Shown here: positions 36,143 through 44,131 of the stretch, piece by piece
Layout of the letters: each line of letters begins with the position of its first letter
Position numbering within the stretch: the stretch's first letter is position 1
NCBI RefSeq assembly: GCF_003025555.1
Contig: NZ_PYMH01000011.1
Location: forward strand, 62,001-126,000
Reading direction: 5' to 3'
Length of the DNA: 64,000 nt
Origin: Photobacterium lutimaris
GTDB lineage: Bacteria; Pseudomonadota; Gammaproteobacteria; Enterobacterales; Vibrionaceae
Notes under the pieces: model-generated
What the model saw: only the letters and a program-made list of their open reading frames with translations
Database searches by the model: none
What the model was told of the DNA's origin: nothing
Program-made: the position numbers and the translations under genes

Positions 36143-36368
36143 CAAATTTGGTCAGGGGGGCGTCGTCATCTGCCTGAAGCAGTATTTCAACGCGCTGTTC
36201 GGCTTGGGTCAGTTTCTGCTGGCTGGTACGGGCAAGGGCTATCCCGCGTTCGAATTTTTTCAGCGCATCTTCGAGCGCAATGTCACCGGATTCCAACTCA
36301 TTGACGATAGCGTCTAGTTCATCCAGTGCGGCTTCAAAGGCCATATTTTCAGGTTTTTTGGCTGCCAT
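36126..36368 (-). CDS. xseB: Exodeoxyribonuclease VII small subunit
   Basis: An 80-residue helical protein with the family segment FEAALDELDAIVNELESGD followed by LEDALKKFERGIALAR. It assembles with XseA (encoded at 1618-2976). Its 3' end overlaps the start of ispA. Confidence 0.95.
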   Translation of the reverse strand: MAAKKPENMAFEAALDELDAIVNELESGDIALEDALKKFERGIALARTSQQKLTQAEQRVEILLQADDDAPLTKFDANNE

Positions 36369-36486
36369 AATGGTGTCGCTTCTTATCTAAGTGCTCGAAA
36401 AATAGCGTAGAGCGTAATCTGGGTCAAATTATCTCACAGTAATCTGTGTCGCAAGCAGGATTTTTCTTTTTTTCTCTTTTCAAGGC

Positions 36487-36513
36487 TAAACCTAAGCAGC
36501 AAAGTGCCGATAA
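36487..36513 (+). promoter_or_regulatory. Sigma-28 (FliA) flagellar promoter for pomAB
   Basis: TAAACCTA, 11 bases, then GCCGATAA, against the consensus TAAAGTTT-N11-GCCGATAA: the -10 is a full match, the -35 keeps TAAA, and spacing is exact. It lies about 170 bases before the pomA start. The rest of the 36369-36686 gap holds no gene. Confidence 0.8.
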
Positions 36514-36686
36514 TAAGTTTCAGCAATAAAAACTGATGGTGTTAGCTTCATACTGAGGTCACCTGAAGCACGAATAATGAACGAATGCAGCCCTTTTGGC
36601 ATTGCGGCTTTGAAAGGTCACAAGGGGCTAGATACAATGTACCGTTCAATATTGATTCACAAGTGCAACGAACTGGAGACTACCAC

Positions 36687-37448
36687 GTGGATTTGGCGAC
36701 CCTTATAGGATTAATTGGGGCATTTGCCTTTGTCATTATGGCCATGGTGCTAGGTGGCAGCTTTGGCATGTTCGTTGACACCCAGTCGATTCTGATTGTT
36801 TTGTGTGGTTCGTTGTTTGTAGCCTTGATGCAATACAGCGTTGGCCAATTTTTGGGTGCCACCAAGATTGCCGTTAAGGCATTCATGTTCAAGAACGACA
36901 ACCCGGAAGATCTGATTGCCAAAATTGTCGAGATGGCCGATGCCGCCCGTAAAGGGGGGTTTCTCGCGCTTGAAGAGATGGAAGTGGATAACAGCTTCCT
37001 GCGCAAAGGTGTCGATTTGCTGGTGGATGGGCATGATGCCGATGTGGTTAGGGCGACGCTGCAAAAAGACATTGCCTTGACCAACGAGCGTCATGAGCAG
37101 GGGATCAGTATCTTTAAGGCACTTGGCGATGTTGCCCCGGCGATGGGGATGATTGGTACCCTGATTGGTCTGGTGGCCATGCTGTCTAATATGGATGACC
37201 CTAAATCCATTGGCCCCGCGATGGCGGTCGCTCTATTGACAACGCTGTACGGTGCTATCATGGCCAACATGGTAATGCTGCCAATTGCAGCCAAGTTGGG
37301 CCTTCGTAAAGATGAAGAAAAACTCAATCGCCGTCTGATCCTCGATGGAGTATTGGCAATTCAGGATGGTCAGAACCCCCGGGTTATCGACAGCTACCTG
37401 AAAAACTATCTCAATGAGAAAAAACGTACCATTAACGTTGACGATTAA
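36687..37448 (+). CDS. pomA: Sodium-driven flagellar stator protein PomA
   Basis: 253 residues from the GTG at 36687, which has GGAG ten bases upstream and gives the length of known PomA; a frame from 36585 adds an unrelated N-terminus. Four membrane segments are seen: two near the N-terminus (DLATLIGLIGAFAFVIMAMV and IVLCGSLFVALM) and two in the second half (APAMGMIGTLIGLVAML and the ALLTTLYGAIMANM region), with a charged cytoplasmic loop between. With PomB it forms the Na+ channel that turns the polar flagellum. A sigma-28 promoter lies upstream. Confidence 0.96.
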   Translation: MDLATLIGLIGAFAFVIMAMVLGGSFGMFVDTQSILIVLCGSLFVALMQYSVGQFLGATKIAVKAFMFKNDNPEDLIAKIVEMADAARKGGFLALEEMEVDNSFLRKGVDLLVDGHDADVVRATLQKDIALTNERHEQGISIFKALGDVAPAMGMIGTLIGLVAMLSNMDDPKSIGPAMAVALLTTLYGAIMANMVMLPIAAKLGLRKDEEKLNRRLILDGVLAIQDGQNPRVIDSYLKNYLNEKKRTINVDD

Positions 37449-37457
37449 GAGGGGCTG

Positions 37458-38378
37458 ATGGAAGAAGAACATAAATGTCCCCCTCCGGGTCTGCCACAGT
37501 GGATGGGCACCTTTGCCGACTTGATGTCGCTGCTGATGTGTTTCTTTGTTCTGTTGTTGTCATTCTCAGAAATGGATGTGCTGAAATTCAAGCAGATTGC
37601 TGGCTCGATGAAATTCGCCTTTGGGGTACAAAATATGCTGGAAGTGAAAGACATTCCCAAAGGGACCAGTGTGATCGCCCAGGAGTTTCGCCCTGGTCGG
37701 CCAGAGCCAACGCCCATTGAGGTGATCATGCAGCAGACCATTGACATGACCCAGCGGACGTTGGATTTTCATGAAGGTGATTCAGATCGTGCCGGAGGCA
37801 CCAAGCGAGACGCCGGAAAGATGACGGGGGGACAGAGTGCTGAAGTGGCAACTGAGCAAAACCAGAATAACGAATCGGAAATGTCGGAAGCCCAAGAGCA
37901 GTTGCTGGATGTGCTCAAGCAGGCACTGAATCGCGAAATAGATGAAGGGGCCATCGAAGTGGAGAACCTTGGTCAGCAAGTGGTGATCCGGATTAAGGAA
38001 AAAGGGGCCTTCCCTGAAGGATCGGCCTTCCTGCAACCTAAATTTCGCCCGTTGATCCGTCAGGTTGCTGATTTGGTGAAAGATGTTCCCGGGGGGATCA
38101 GAATCAGTGGCCATACTGACAACCAGAAACTGGACTCCGAGCTCTACCGCTCCAACTGGGATTTATCGGCGCAACGTGCAGTGTCGGTGGCTCAGGAAAT
38201 GGAGCAGGTTGAAGGGTTTGATCCCCAGCGCCTGCGTGTGGTTGGGCTGGCGGGTACCCAGCCTCTGAATGAGAATGCTACACCGGAAGAGCGCAAAGCC
38301 AATCGGCGGGTAGACATTTCGATCATGCAGGGTGAGCCGCATTACAGCGAGGAAATCTCTTCCCGTCCCGTGCAATAG
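37458..38378 (+). CDS. pomB: Sodium-driven flagellar stator protein PomB
   Basis: 306 residues. A single N-terminal membrane helix (about 17-38) contains the ion-binding aspartate, Asp21 in TFADLMSLLMCFF. The periplasmic part has a Gln/Glu-rich linker (about 105-150) and a C-terminal OmpA-like peptidoglycan-binding domain with ISGHTDNQKL and NRRVDISI. GAGGGG precedes the ATG; the gap to pomA is nine bases. Confidence 0.95.
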   Translation: MEEEHKCPPPGLPQWMGTFADLMSLLMCFFVLLLSFSEMDVLKFKQIAGSMKFAFGVQNMLEVKDIPKGTSVIAQEFRPGRPEPTPIEVIMQQTIDMTQRTLDFHEGDSDRAGGTKRDAGKMTGGQSAEVATEQNQNNESEMSEAQEQLLDVLKQALNREIDEGAIEVENLGQQVVIRIKEKGAFPEGSAFLQPKFRPLIRQVADLVKDVPGGIRISGHTDNQKLDSELYRSNWDLSAQRAVSVAQEMEQVEGFDPQRLRVVGLAGTQPLNENATPEERKANRRVDISIMQGEPHYSEEISSRPVQ

Positions 38379-38403
38379 TGCTCCATTCGTTTGCTATTTT
38401 TCA

Positions 38404-38436
38404 GGCTGGCTCTTAATGGGAGCCGGCCTTTGTTTT
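38404..38436 (+). terminator. Terminator after pomB
   Basis: GGCTGGCTC and GAGCCGGCC pair with one G-U around a TTAATGG-type loop, followed by TTTGTTTT. Confidence 0.7.
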
Positions 38437-38609
38437 ATGAGGTTCAAGCAACTGTCTAACGACAAATGAAAATATGCCTACACTATATCTAAGCACCTTG
38501 AAGTTACTTAGATATATAATATCCTTGTTTCAGCAACAGCCTGCTTGCTGTATAATCCGCGCCTTTCAGCCTTTTTGGTATTGTTTGGCCCAGTGTAGCG
38601 AAGCGTGTT

Positions 38610-40058
38610 ATGAAATTTATTGTTAAACCCCATCCTGAGATTTTCGTAAAGAGTGAATCGGTACGTAAGCGTTTTACCAGAATCTTAGAATGTAACATTC
38701 GCATTATCCTTCAGCGTTCATGTGAGTCTATTGCGGTGATCAATCGCCGCAGCCATATTGAAGTGGTGCCAAAAGACGACAGCCAGCGTGAAGCGATACT
38801 GACGGTCTTGACCCAGACTCCGGGTATCCACCATGTGCTGGAAGTTAAGCAAACTGACTTCACCGATTTGCACGACATCTACGAGCAGACTCTCGCGCAT
38901 GTTGGTAACACTCTAGAAGGCAAAACCTTCTGTGTTCGTGCCAAACGTACCGGTAAGCATGATTTTACCTCGATCGAGCTTGAGCGTTATGTGGGCGGTG
39001 GACTCAACCAGGCTGTTGAGTCGGCGTCGGTGAAGCTAAAGAACCCGGATATAACTGTCCGTGTCGAAGTACAAAATGAAAAGCTGAACCAGATCCTTGC
39101 TCGCCACAAAGGCTTGGGTGGTTTCCCGCTTGGCACTCAGGAAGACGTATTGAGTTTGATTTCTGGTGGCTTTGACTCAGGTGTTTCAAGTTATCTTCAC
39201 ATCAAGCGCGGCAGTAAAGTGCATTACTGTTTCTTCAACTTGGGCGGCCCAGCTCATGAAATCGGCGTAAAGCAGGTTTCTCACTTCTTGTGGAAGAAGT
39301 ATGGCTCATCCGCTAAAGTGAAGTTTATCGCGATCGACTTCGAGCCTGTTGTTGGCGAAATCCTTGAAAACATTGATGACGGCCAGATGGGCGTCGTGCT
39401 TAAACGTATGTTTATGCGTGCTGCGGGTATGGTTGCCGAGCGTTTCGGTATTCAAGCATTGGTGACCGGTGAAGCACTGGGTCAGGTATCGAGCCAGACC
39501 CTGACGAACCTGCGCCATATTGATAACGTGACCGATACGCTGATCCTGCGTCCATTGATCAACTGGGACAAAGAAGACATCATTGATGTTGCCCGTAAGA
39601 TCGGTACCGAAGACTTTGCCAAGACCATGCCGGAATTTTGTGGTGTGATTTCCAAGAGTCCGACGGTGAAAGCGGTACTGCATAAACTGGAAACTGAGGA
39701 AGCGAAGTTCGATTACACTGTTCTAGACCGAGTGGTTTCCGAGGCGCGTGTGATTGATATTCGAGATATTGAGAAAGAAAGCCAGAAGCAAGCACCGGAA
39801 ATCGAACTGGTAGACCAGATCGAAACGGATGCCGTGGTACTGGATATCCGTAGCCCAGATGAAGAGGACGAGAGCCCGCTTGAGCTCGACAACGTCGATG
39901 TGAAGCACCTTCCGTTCTACAAACTGGCGACCCAGTTCGGTGATCTACCGCAGGATAAAACTTACCTGCTGTACTGTGATCGTGGTGTAATGAGCCGCTT
40001 GCAGGCGCTATACCTGAAAGAGAACGGTTTTGACAATGTGAAGGTCTATCGTCCGTAA
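38610..40058 (+). CDS. thiI: tRNA sulfurtransferase ThiI
   Basis: A 482-residue protein that makes 4-thiouridine-8 in tRNA and supplies sulfur for the thiamine thiazole. Domains in order: ferredoxin-like N-terminus, THUMP (about 60-165), the PP-loop ATP pyrophosphatase with SGGFDSGVSS near 190, and a C-terminal rhodanese whose persulfide cysteine is Cys456 in LLYCDRG. TATAAT at 38551-38556 is a likely -10. The downstream order thiI-yajL-panE is conserved. Confidence 0.97.
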   Translation: MKFIVKPHPEIFVKSESVRKRFTRILECNIRIILQRSCESIAVINRRSHIEVVPKDDSQREAILTVLTQTPGIHHVLEVKQTDFTDLHDIYEQTLAHVGNTLEGKTFCVRAKRTGKHDFTSIELERYVGGGLNQAVESASVKLKNPDITVRVEVQNEKLNQILARHKGLGGFPLGTQEDVLSLISGGFDSGVSSYLHIKRGSKVHYCFFNLGGPAHEIGVKQVSHFLWKKYGSSAKVKFIAIDFEPVVGEILENIDDGQMGVVLKRMFMRAAGMVAERFGIQALVTGEALGQVSSQTLTNLRHIDNVTDTLILRPLINWDKEDIIDVARKIGTEDFAKTMPEFCGVISKSPTVKAVLHKLETEEAKFDYTVLDRVVSEARVIDIRDIEKESQKQAPEIELVDQIETDAVVLDIRSPDEEDESPLELDNVDVKHLPFYKLATQFGDLPQDKTYLLYCDRGVMSRLQALYLKENGFDNVKVYRP

Positions 40059-40059
40059 A

Positions 40060-40145
40060 GGCAGGCCCTAGGATAAGACGAGCCTGGAACCTAGTTTCTC
40101 GAAAGAGCGTACATTCTAGGAACGAGGATCTAGAAACTCGAACCT
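40060..40145 (+). repeat. Degenerate heptamer-like repeats after thiI
   Basis: Consecutive seven-base units of related sequence can be read: CTAGGAA, CGAGGAT, CTAGAAA, CTCGAAC, preceded by AACCTAG, TTTCTCG. It looks like a decayed array of the kind seen perfect elsewhere in this window. Confidence 0.4.
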
Positions 40146-40146
40146 T

Positions 40147-40177
40147 AAAAACGAGAGCTAAGGCTCTCGTTTTTTTA
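40147..40177 (+). terminator. Terminator after thiI
   Basis: AACGAGAGC-TAAG-GCTCTCGTT stem with A-run before and seven T after; it may also serve yajL from the other strand. Confidence 0.9.
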
Positions 40178-40199
40178 TGTCTGTCGTTTTATACCTTGC

Positions 40200-40823
40200 T
40201 TATTTCCTTGGCAAAACGGTGTAGTGCATGTTCGGCCACACCACCATCGGCTCGGCGACCTCGGCCGATTTTTCCTTGCCGGCAAGATGGTTGATGATCT
40301 CAAATGCAAATTCCATTGCGGTGCCCGGCCCTTGGCTGGTCAGCAGGCGGTTGTTGACATCATACACCACTCGCTTGGTGCGCAGTCGCTCTGTTGGAAT
40401 ACGGTCGTGGAAGCTAGGGTGCGATGTCATCAGGGCGTCGGGGTAGAGCTGGTGGTGTTCAAGTACCACCGCTGGTGCGGCACAAATAGCGGCAACTAAC
40501 TTGCCATCGTATTTGTGCTGTTTAACAAACTCAACCAGCAGCGGGCTGTCGCGGAAGCATTCTGCCCCGCCAAGCCCACCCGGAAGTACCACGCAATCAA
40601 ACGGTTCATCGGCAATATTGACCAAGGCCGTATCGGCAACCAGTTTGATCCCTCGCGAGCCTTCCATGATCAACGCCCCGTCGGAGGCTGCGCTGGCCGT
40701 TGTTACCGAAAAATTGGCGCGAACCAACATGTCGACAGTTGTAATGGCTTCTATCTCTTCCGTTCCCGGTGCAATGCATACTGCGACCTTGATCGGGTTC
40801 GGGCTGGTGCTGTCATTGGTCAT
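40200..40823 (-). CDS. yajL: DJ-1/PfpI-family protein YajL
   Basis: A 207-residue protein of the DJ-1/ThiJ family. The conserved elbow cysteine is Cys114 in AAICAAPAVV and the upstream acid is in GTEEIEAITTVD. Homologues have been linked to oxidative-stress protection and deglycation of proteins; the precise activity is debated. The start overlaps the end of panE by 11 bases, implying translational coupling. Confidence 0.92.
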   Translation of the reverse strand: MTNDSTSPNPIKVAVCIAPGTEEIEAITTVDMLVRANFSVTTASAASDGALIMEGSRGIKLVADTALVNIADEPFDCVVLPGGLGGAECFRDSPLLVEFVKQHKYDGKLVAAICAAPAVVLEHHQLYPDALMTSHPSFHDRIPTERLRTKRVVYDVNNRLLTSQGPGTAMEFAFEIINHLAGKEKSAEVAEPMVVWPNMHYTVLPRK

Positions 40824-41742
40824 GGTATTTTCCCTCCAATTCTTTTATAGCTTGCCACAGGCGATGGTTGTGGGGCACGTCAATGTTGTGTGCTGCCGCC
40901 CGGGCAATGAGATACCCGCTAATATAGTCGATTTCTGTCTGCCTTTGATGGCAAACATCCTGATTCATGGAAGAATAATTACTGGCTGTTGCATTTATCA
41001 CCGTATCAACCAGCTGTCTTAGCGCTGAAGCGGTAACCGGGTATCCCTCTGCGGACATGACCTCGGCGACTTCTTGGCAAATTGCCGTCAGCTCTGTATC
41101 AAATTCTGCCCGAGCTAGATCGCCATTCTTGCAATTGTGGAGGGCTGTCAGTGGGTTGATGGCGCAATTGATAGCCAGCTTGCGCCATAGCGGTTGGTTG
41201 ATATCTTCCTGCCATTGGCAAGGGGGCAAGACATCATTAAATATCTGGCCGAGTTGTTGGTACGGGTTAGCATGAGGGGTAAGGCTCCCCAGCAATGTGG
41301 GGCCAATCCCGGTATGGCACACTTCTTTTTCATTTGGGCGGAACGCGGCCTGGGCTGTTGTCGCGTAAATAATCGGGTTATCGGGCAGCAGGTTCAATAC
41401 GGTCTGCTGGCTTCCCATACCGTTGTGCATGACCACAACGGCGGTCTCGGGAGACAGGTACGGTCTGATGGCCTCAATAGCCCCCTCGACCTGAAAGGCT
41501 TTAACTGTGATCAATACCAACTGACTGTGGGTCAGTAAAGCGGGCTGGTTGGCCTCAAAATGAAAGGTCCTTGCTTGTTGGGACTCAGGATGAATGGGTG
41601 ACTGTGTTGTATTCATTTCTGATAATTGGATGGCCAGTCGCTGGCTATTATCACGCGTCCAGAAGTGGACTTGATGTTTATTGACGAGTTTACAGCCCCA
41701 TAGCCTGCCAACGGCACCAGCTCCGATAATGGTAATGTTCAC
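40813..41742 (-). CDS. panE: 2-dehydropantoate 2-reductase
   Basis: A 309-residue NADPH-dependent ketopantoate reductase of the pantothenate pathway. The Rossmann motif is IIGAGAVGRLWG at the N-terminus; the conserved lysine region LWRKLAINCAINPLTAL is near residue 180. It lies upstream of yajL and downstream of the second ompK gene, on the minus strand. Confidence 0.95.
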   Translation of the reverse strand: MNITIIGAGAVGRLWGCKLVNKHQVHFWTRDNSQRLAIQLSEMNTTQSPIHPESQQARTFHFEANQPALLTHSQLVLITVKAFQVEGAIEAIRPYLSPETAVVVMHNGMGSQQTVLNLLPDNPIIYATTAQAAFRPNEKEVCHTGIGPTLLGSLTPHANPYQQLGQIFNDVLPPCQWQEDINQPLWRKLAINCAINPLTALHNCKNGDLARAEFDTELTAICQEVAEVMSAEGYPVTASALRQLVDTVINATASNYSSMNQDVCHQRQTEIDYISGYLIARAAAHNIDVPHNHRLWQAIKELEGKYHDQ

Positions 41743-41848
41743 AACTTGCTTCCGTGTAGAGTGGATGACGATGACGAGATAATAACACCGTTAAAGCGGG
41801 GAAGAAGAGATTTAGTCCGCTCTTCCCTGAGCGGTTTAAGATGCGGCT

Positions 41849-42676
41849 TTAGAATTTATAGGTGACAGAAAAATAATGACTAATACCGGTAGACTCGAAG
41901 CCACTGCTATCTTCTATTAGGTAGACATCGTGATAGAGTTTGAAGCCATAACCGACGGCATAGCGGTCAGAATGCCAGTAGAAGCCATTGAACATCACCC
42001 CACCATGGTTGGCTTGTGGATTACCCTTGAAGGTGTCATCGGCCGCAAACTGGTAATCAATGTACCCTTGGTAGGCAATGAAACTGTCATTGGCGAAGGT
42101 GTAAAAGGGTTTGAACCAGTTAGTTGATAACTGCAAGCCGTTCCAGTCTTTGTTATTGATATCATAAAGCCCATAAAGGTTAAGGCCGACCTTGCCAAAC
42201 CAAGGGACCTGGACGTCAGACCCTATCCCCCAGAAGGAGTTGTTGACCGGGGGGAAAGCACTTTCTTTGCCATAGCCTCCGTCCCAGTTAAAGAGCGTTG
42301 CGATATAGAATTCCTGAAACGGCCCGATAGAAAGGTCTCTTTTGGTCATGGCATCGAGTGATACGCGGGGAGCAAATTTCATGAATATCTTTGGTTGTTC
42401 AAATTTATCGCTGGCATCGTGATTGGTTAAATCGAAGACATCGACGTAACCGTAGAGATCAAAAATGCCAGAGCGGCCACCAAATTCCATTTCCAAGTAA
42501 TCATGACCGGAGCGTGCATCGGGTGAGCGAGGGAGTTCCTCGAGGGCATACATAAGATTGAATTGAAGCCATTTATAATCGTTTTTATGGATATCATCTG
42601 AATAATCGACAGCAAAGCTGACAGTTGGCAGCATCACTGCTGCGCTGATACTTAAAGCGGTCAGGGTTTTATACAT
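41849..42676 (-). CDS. OmpK/Tsx-type outer-membrane porin, second copy
   Basis: A 275-residue protein with a signal peptide (MYKTLTALSISAAVMLPTV, cleaved near SFA) and the OmpK/Tsx body: DYSDDIHKNDYKWLQFN, YLEMEFGGRSGIFDLYGYVDVF, and the C-terminal HYFSVTYKF ending in the aromatic residue of outer-membrane barrels. It is clearly a paralogue of the adjacent ompK at 42981 but has several insertions. Tsx homologues admit nucleosides. A CCGCTC/GAGCGG hairpin follows the stop without a clear T-run. Confidence 0.9.
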   Translation of the reverse strand: MYKTLTALSISAAVMLPTVSFAVDYSDDIHKNDYKWLQFNLMYALEELPRSPDARSGHDYLEMEFGGRSGIFDLYGYVDVFDLTNHDASDKFEQPKIFMKFAPRVSLDAMTKRDLSIGPFQEFYIATLFNWDGGYGKESAFPPVNNSFWGIGSDVQVPWFGKVGLNLYGLYDINNKDWNGLQLSTNWFKPFYTFANDSFIAYQGYIDYQFAADDTFKGNPQANHGGVMFNGFYWHSDRYAVGYGFKLYHDVYLIEDSSGFESTGISHYFSVTYKF

Positions 42677-42931
42677 GATAGTGTCTCGCTAGCCATTTGC
42701 CATTGCCTGTGGGCACTGAAGGCCATGTAGTCTGGCGTAGTCCAGTGCTCATTAAAGGCTAGCGGAATAGTGCATGCCTGGTGCGTTGTCTTGTAACTGC
42801 GGCAAGGATCTTGCGTATGAAAATCTTAATGCTGGAAAAATGTGCCAGAAATGAACAACAAAGGTGGGGTGTCTCGAAAGTAATTTCTATCTTAGATTTG
42901 AGAGGGGGGGGCTGGCCACTGTACCAGAAAT
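42677..42931. other. Non-coding stretch between the two ompK genes
   Basis: About 255 bases with no gene. It contains an eight-G run at about 42904-42911 and presumably the promoter of the downstream paralogue on the minus strand, but no clear hexamers were recognised. Confidence 0.35.
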
Positions 42932-42957
42932 AAAAAAGCACCCGAAGGTGCTTTTTT
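42932..42957 (-). terminator. Terminator after ompK
   Basis: AAGCACC-CGAA-GGTGCTT with A-run and T-run on either side, 24 bases beyond the ompK stop. Confidence 0.9.
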
Positions 42958-42980
42958 CTGTCAACTACGAGAGCTGCAAC

Positions 42981-43772
42981 TTAGAACTTGTAAGTTACGC
43001 TGAAGTAGTGACCAACGCCGCTAGTTTTACCAGCGAAGCCGCCATCTTTCAGGCCGTATACATCTTTATACGCTTTCAGGCCGTAACCCACTGCGTAGCG
43101 GTCAGAGTGCCAGTAGATACCGTTGAACATCGCACCGCCGTTAGACGTGCTTAATCCTGGTACATCATCGTTCATACCGAATTGGTAATCAATGTAACCC
43201 TGGTAAGAGATGAATGAACCGTTGTCTAGGAAGTAGAATGGCTTGAACCAGTTAGTCGAGATCTGGTAACCGTTCCAGTCTTTTGCATTTGAATCGTAAG
43301 TACCGTATAGGTTTAGGCCGATTTTGCCCAACCATGGCACCATTACGTCAGAACCCAGACCGATTTTCTGAGAGTTAACACCAGACATACCGCCCCACTC
43401 CATAACAGTTGCTAGGTATAGCTCCTGTACTGGACCGAAAGACAGGTCTTTGCCTGTAACAGCGTCAAGAGACATACGCGGTGCGAACTTCATGAAGATC
43501 TTTTCTGCGTCAGCTTTGTCGCTGCCTGGATCACTAGTTAGGTTGAATACGTCAACGTAACCGTATAGATCGAAGATGCCCGAACGACCGCCGAATTCCA
43601 TTTCTAGGTAATCGTGAGTAGATTCGCCTGGTAGTTCGTCAACTGCCATCATCAGGTTGAACTGAGACCAGCTGTAGTCGTTTTTGTGGATGTCGTCAGA
43701 GTAGTCTGCCGCATTTACTGCTGGAACAGCAGAAGCAGCTAGAACGCTTAGTGCTACTAGTGATTTACGCAT
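42981..43772 (-). CDS. ompK: Outer membrane protein OmpK
   Basis: A 263-residue OmpK, the vibrio porin known as receptor of phage KVP40 and related to the nucleoside channel Tsx. Signal peptide at residues 1-21 (ends VNA), then ADYSDDIHKNDYSW; EFGGRSGIFDLYGYVDVF and WYHSDRYAVGYG-type strands follow, and the barrel ends GHYFSVTYKF. GAGAG lies before the ATG. Codon use is more biased than in the downstream paralogue, consistent with high expression. The upstream region carries two perfect palindromes. Confidence 0.94.
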   Translation of the reverse strand: MRKSLVALSVLAASAVPAVNAADYSDDIHKNDYSWSQFNLMMAVDELPGESTHDYLEMEFGGRSGIFDLYGYVDVFNLTSDPGSDKADAEKIFMKFAPRMSLDAVTGKDLSFGPVQELYLATVMEWGGMSGVNSQKIGLGSDVMVPWLGKIGLNLYGTYDSNAKDWNGYQISTNWFKPFYFLDNGSFISYQGYIDYQFGMNDDVPGLSTSNGGAMFNGIYWHSDRYAVGYGLKAYKDVYGLKDGGFAGKTSGVGHYFSVTYKF

Positions 43773-43873
43773 GGGGTGAACTCTCGCTAATTGTGTTTTA
43801 AGACCGGACTTTTGACTGCCCGTGTTCTGTTGCCGGAGAGTTTATTGTTTTATGTCACCTTTGTGAATGTAAC

Positions 43874-43925
43874 GATTGCGCAATCCTTTGCTAATTGTGA
43901 TCTTGATCGACTGTAATCGATTACA
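43874..43925. promoter_or_regulatory. Two palindromes upstream of ompK
   Basis: GATTGCGCAATC (43874-43885, perfect 12-mer) and TGTAATCGATTACA (43912-43925, perfect 14-mer), about 100-150 bases before the ompK start. TGTGATC at about 43897 between them resembles a CRP half-site. Tsx in E. coli is under CRP and CytR, so a similar control is possible but unproven. No gene is seen in the 43773-44053 gap. Confidence 0.5.
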
Positions 43926-44053
43926 ACTCAAGAGAAAAGTGATCTTTAGCGTGTTTTTTGTGCATTTGATGGTAATTTTTCTGAACTAAGTGTGAGGAGG
44001 GTGCTCTAAGCGCGGTTTTGTCATCTAAATTCGGGGTGAAAGGCGTAGAAAAT

Positions 44054-44094
44054 AAAAAAGGAAGTATTCCAGCTCAACAGAATACTTCCTTTAG
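44054..44094. terminator. Terminator after ampG
   Basis: GGAAGTATTC (44060-44069) and GAATACTTCC (44080-44089) form a perfect 10-bp stem with A-run and T-run. For the minus strand it lies just past the ampG stop. Confidence 0.85.
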
Positions 44095-44131
44095 ATGCAA
44101 TTGGGTCACGAAAGAGAGCGTAATTATGTTG

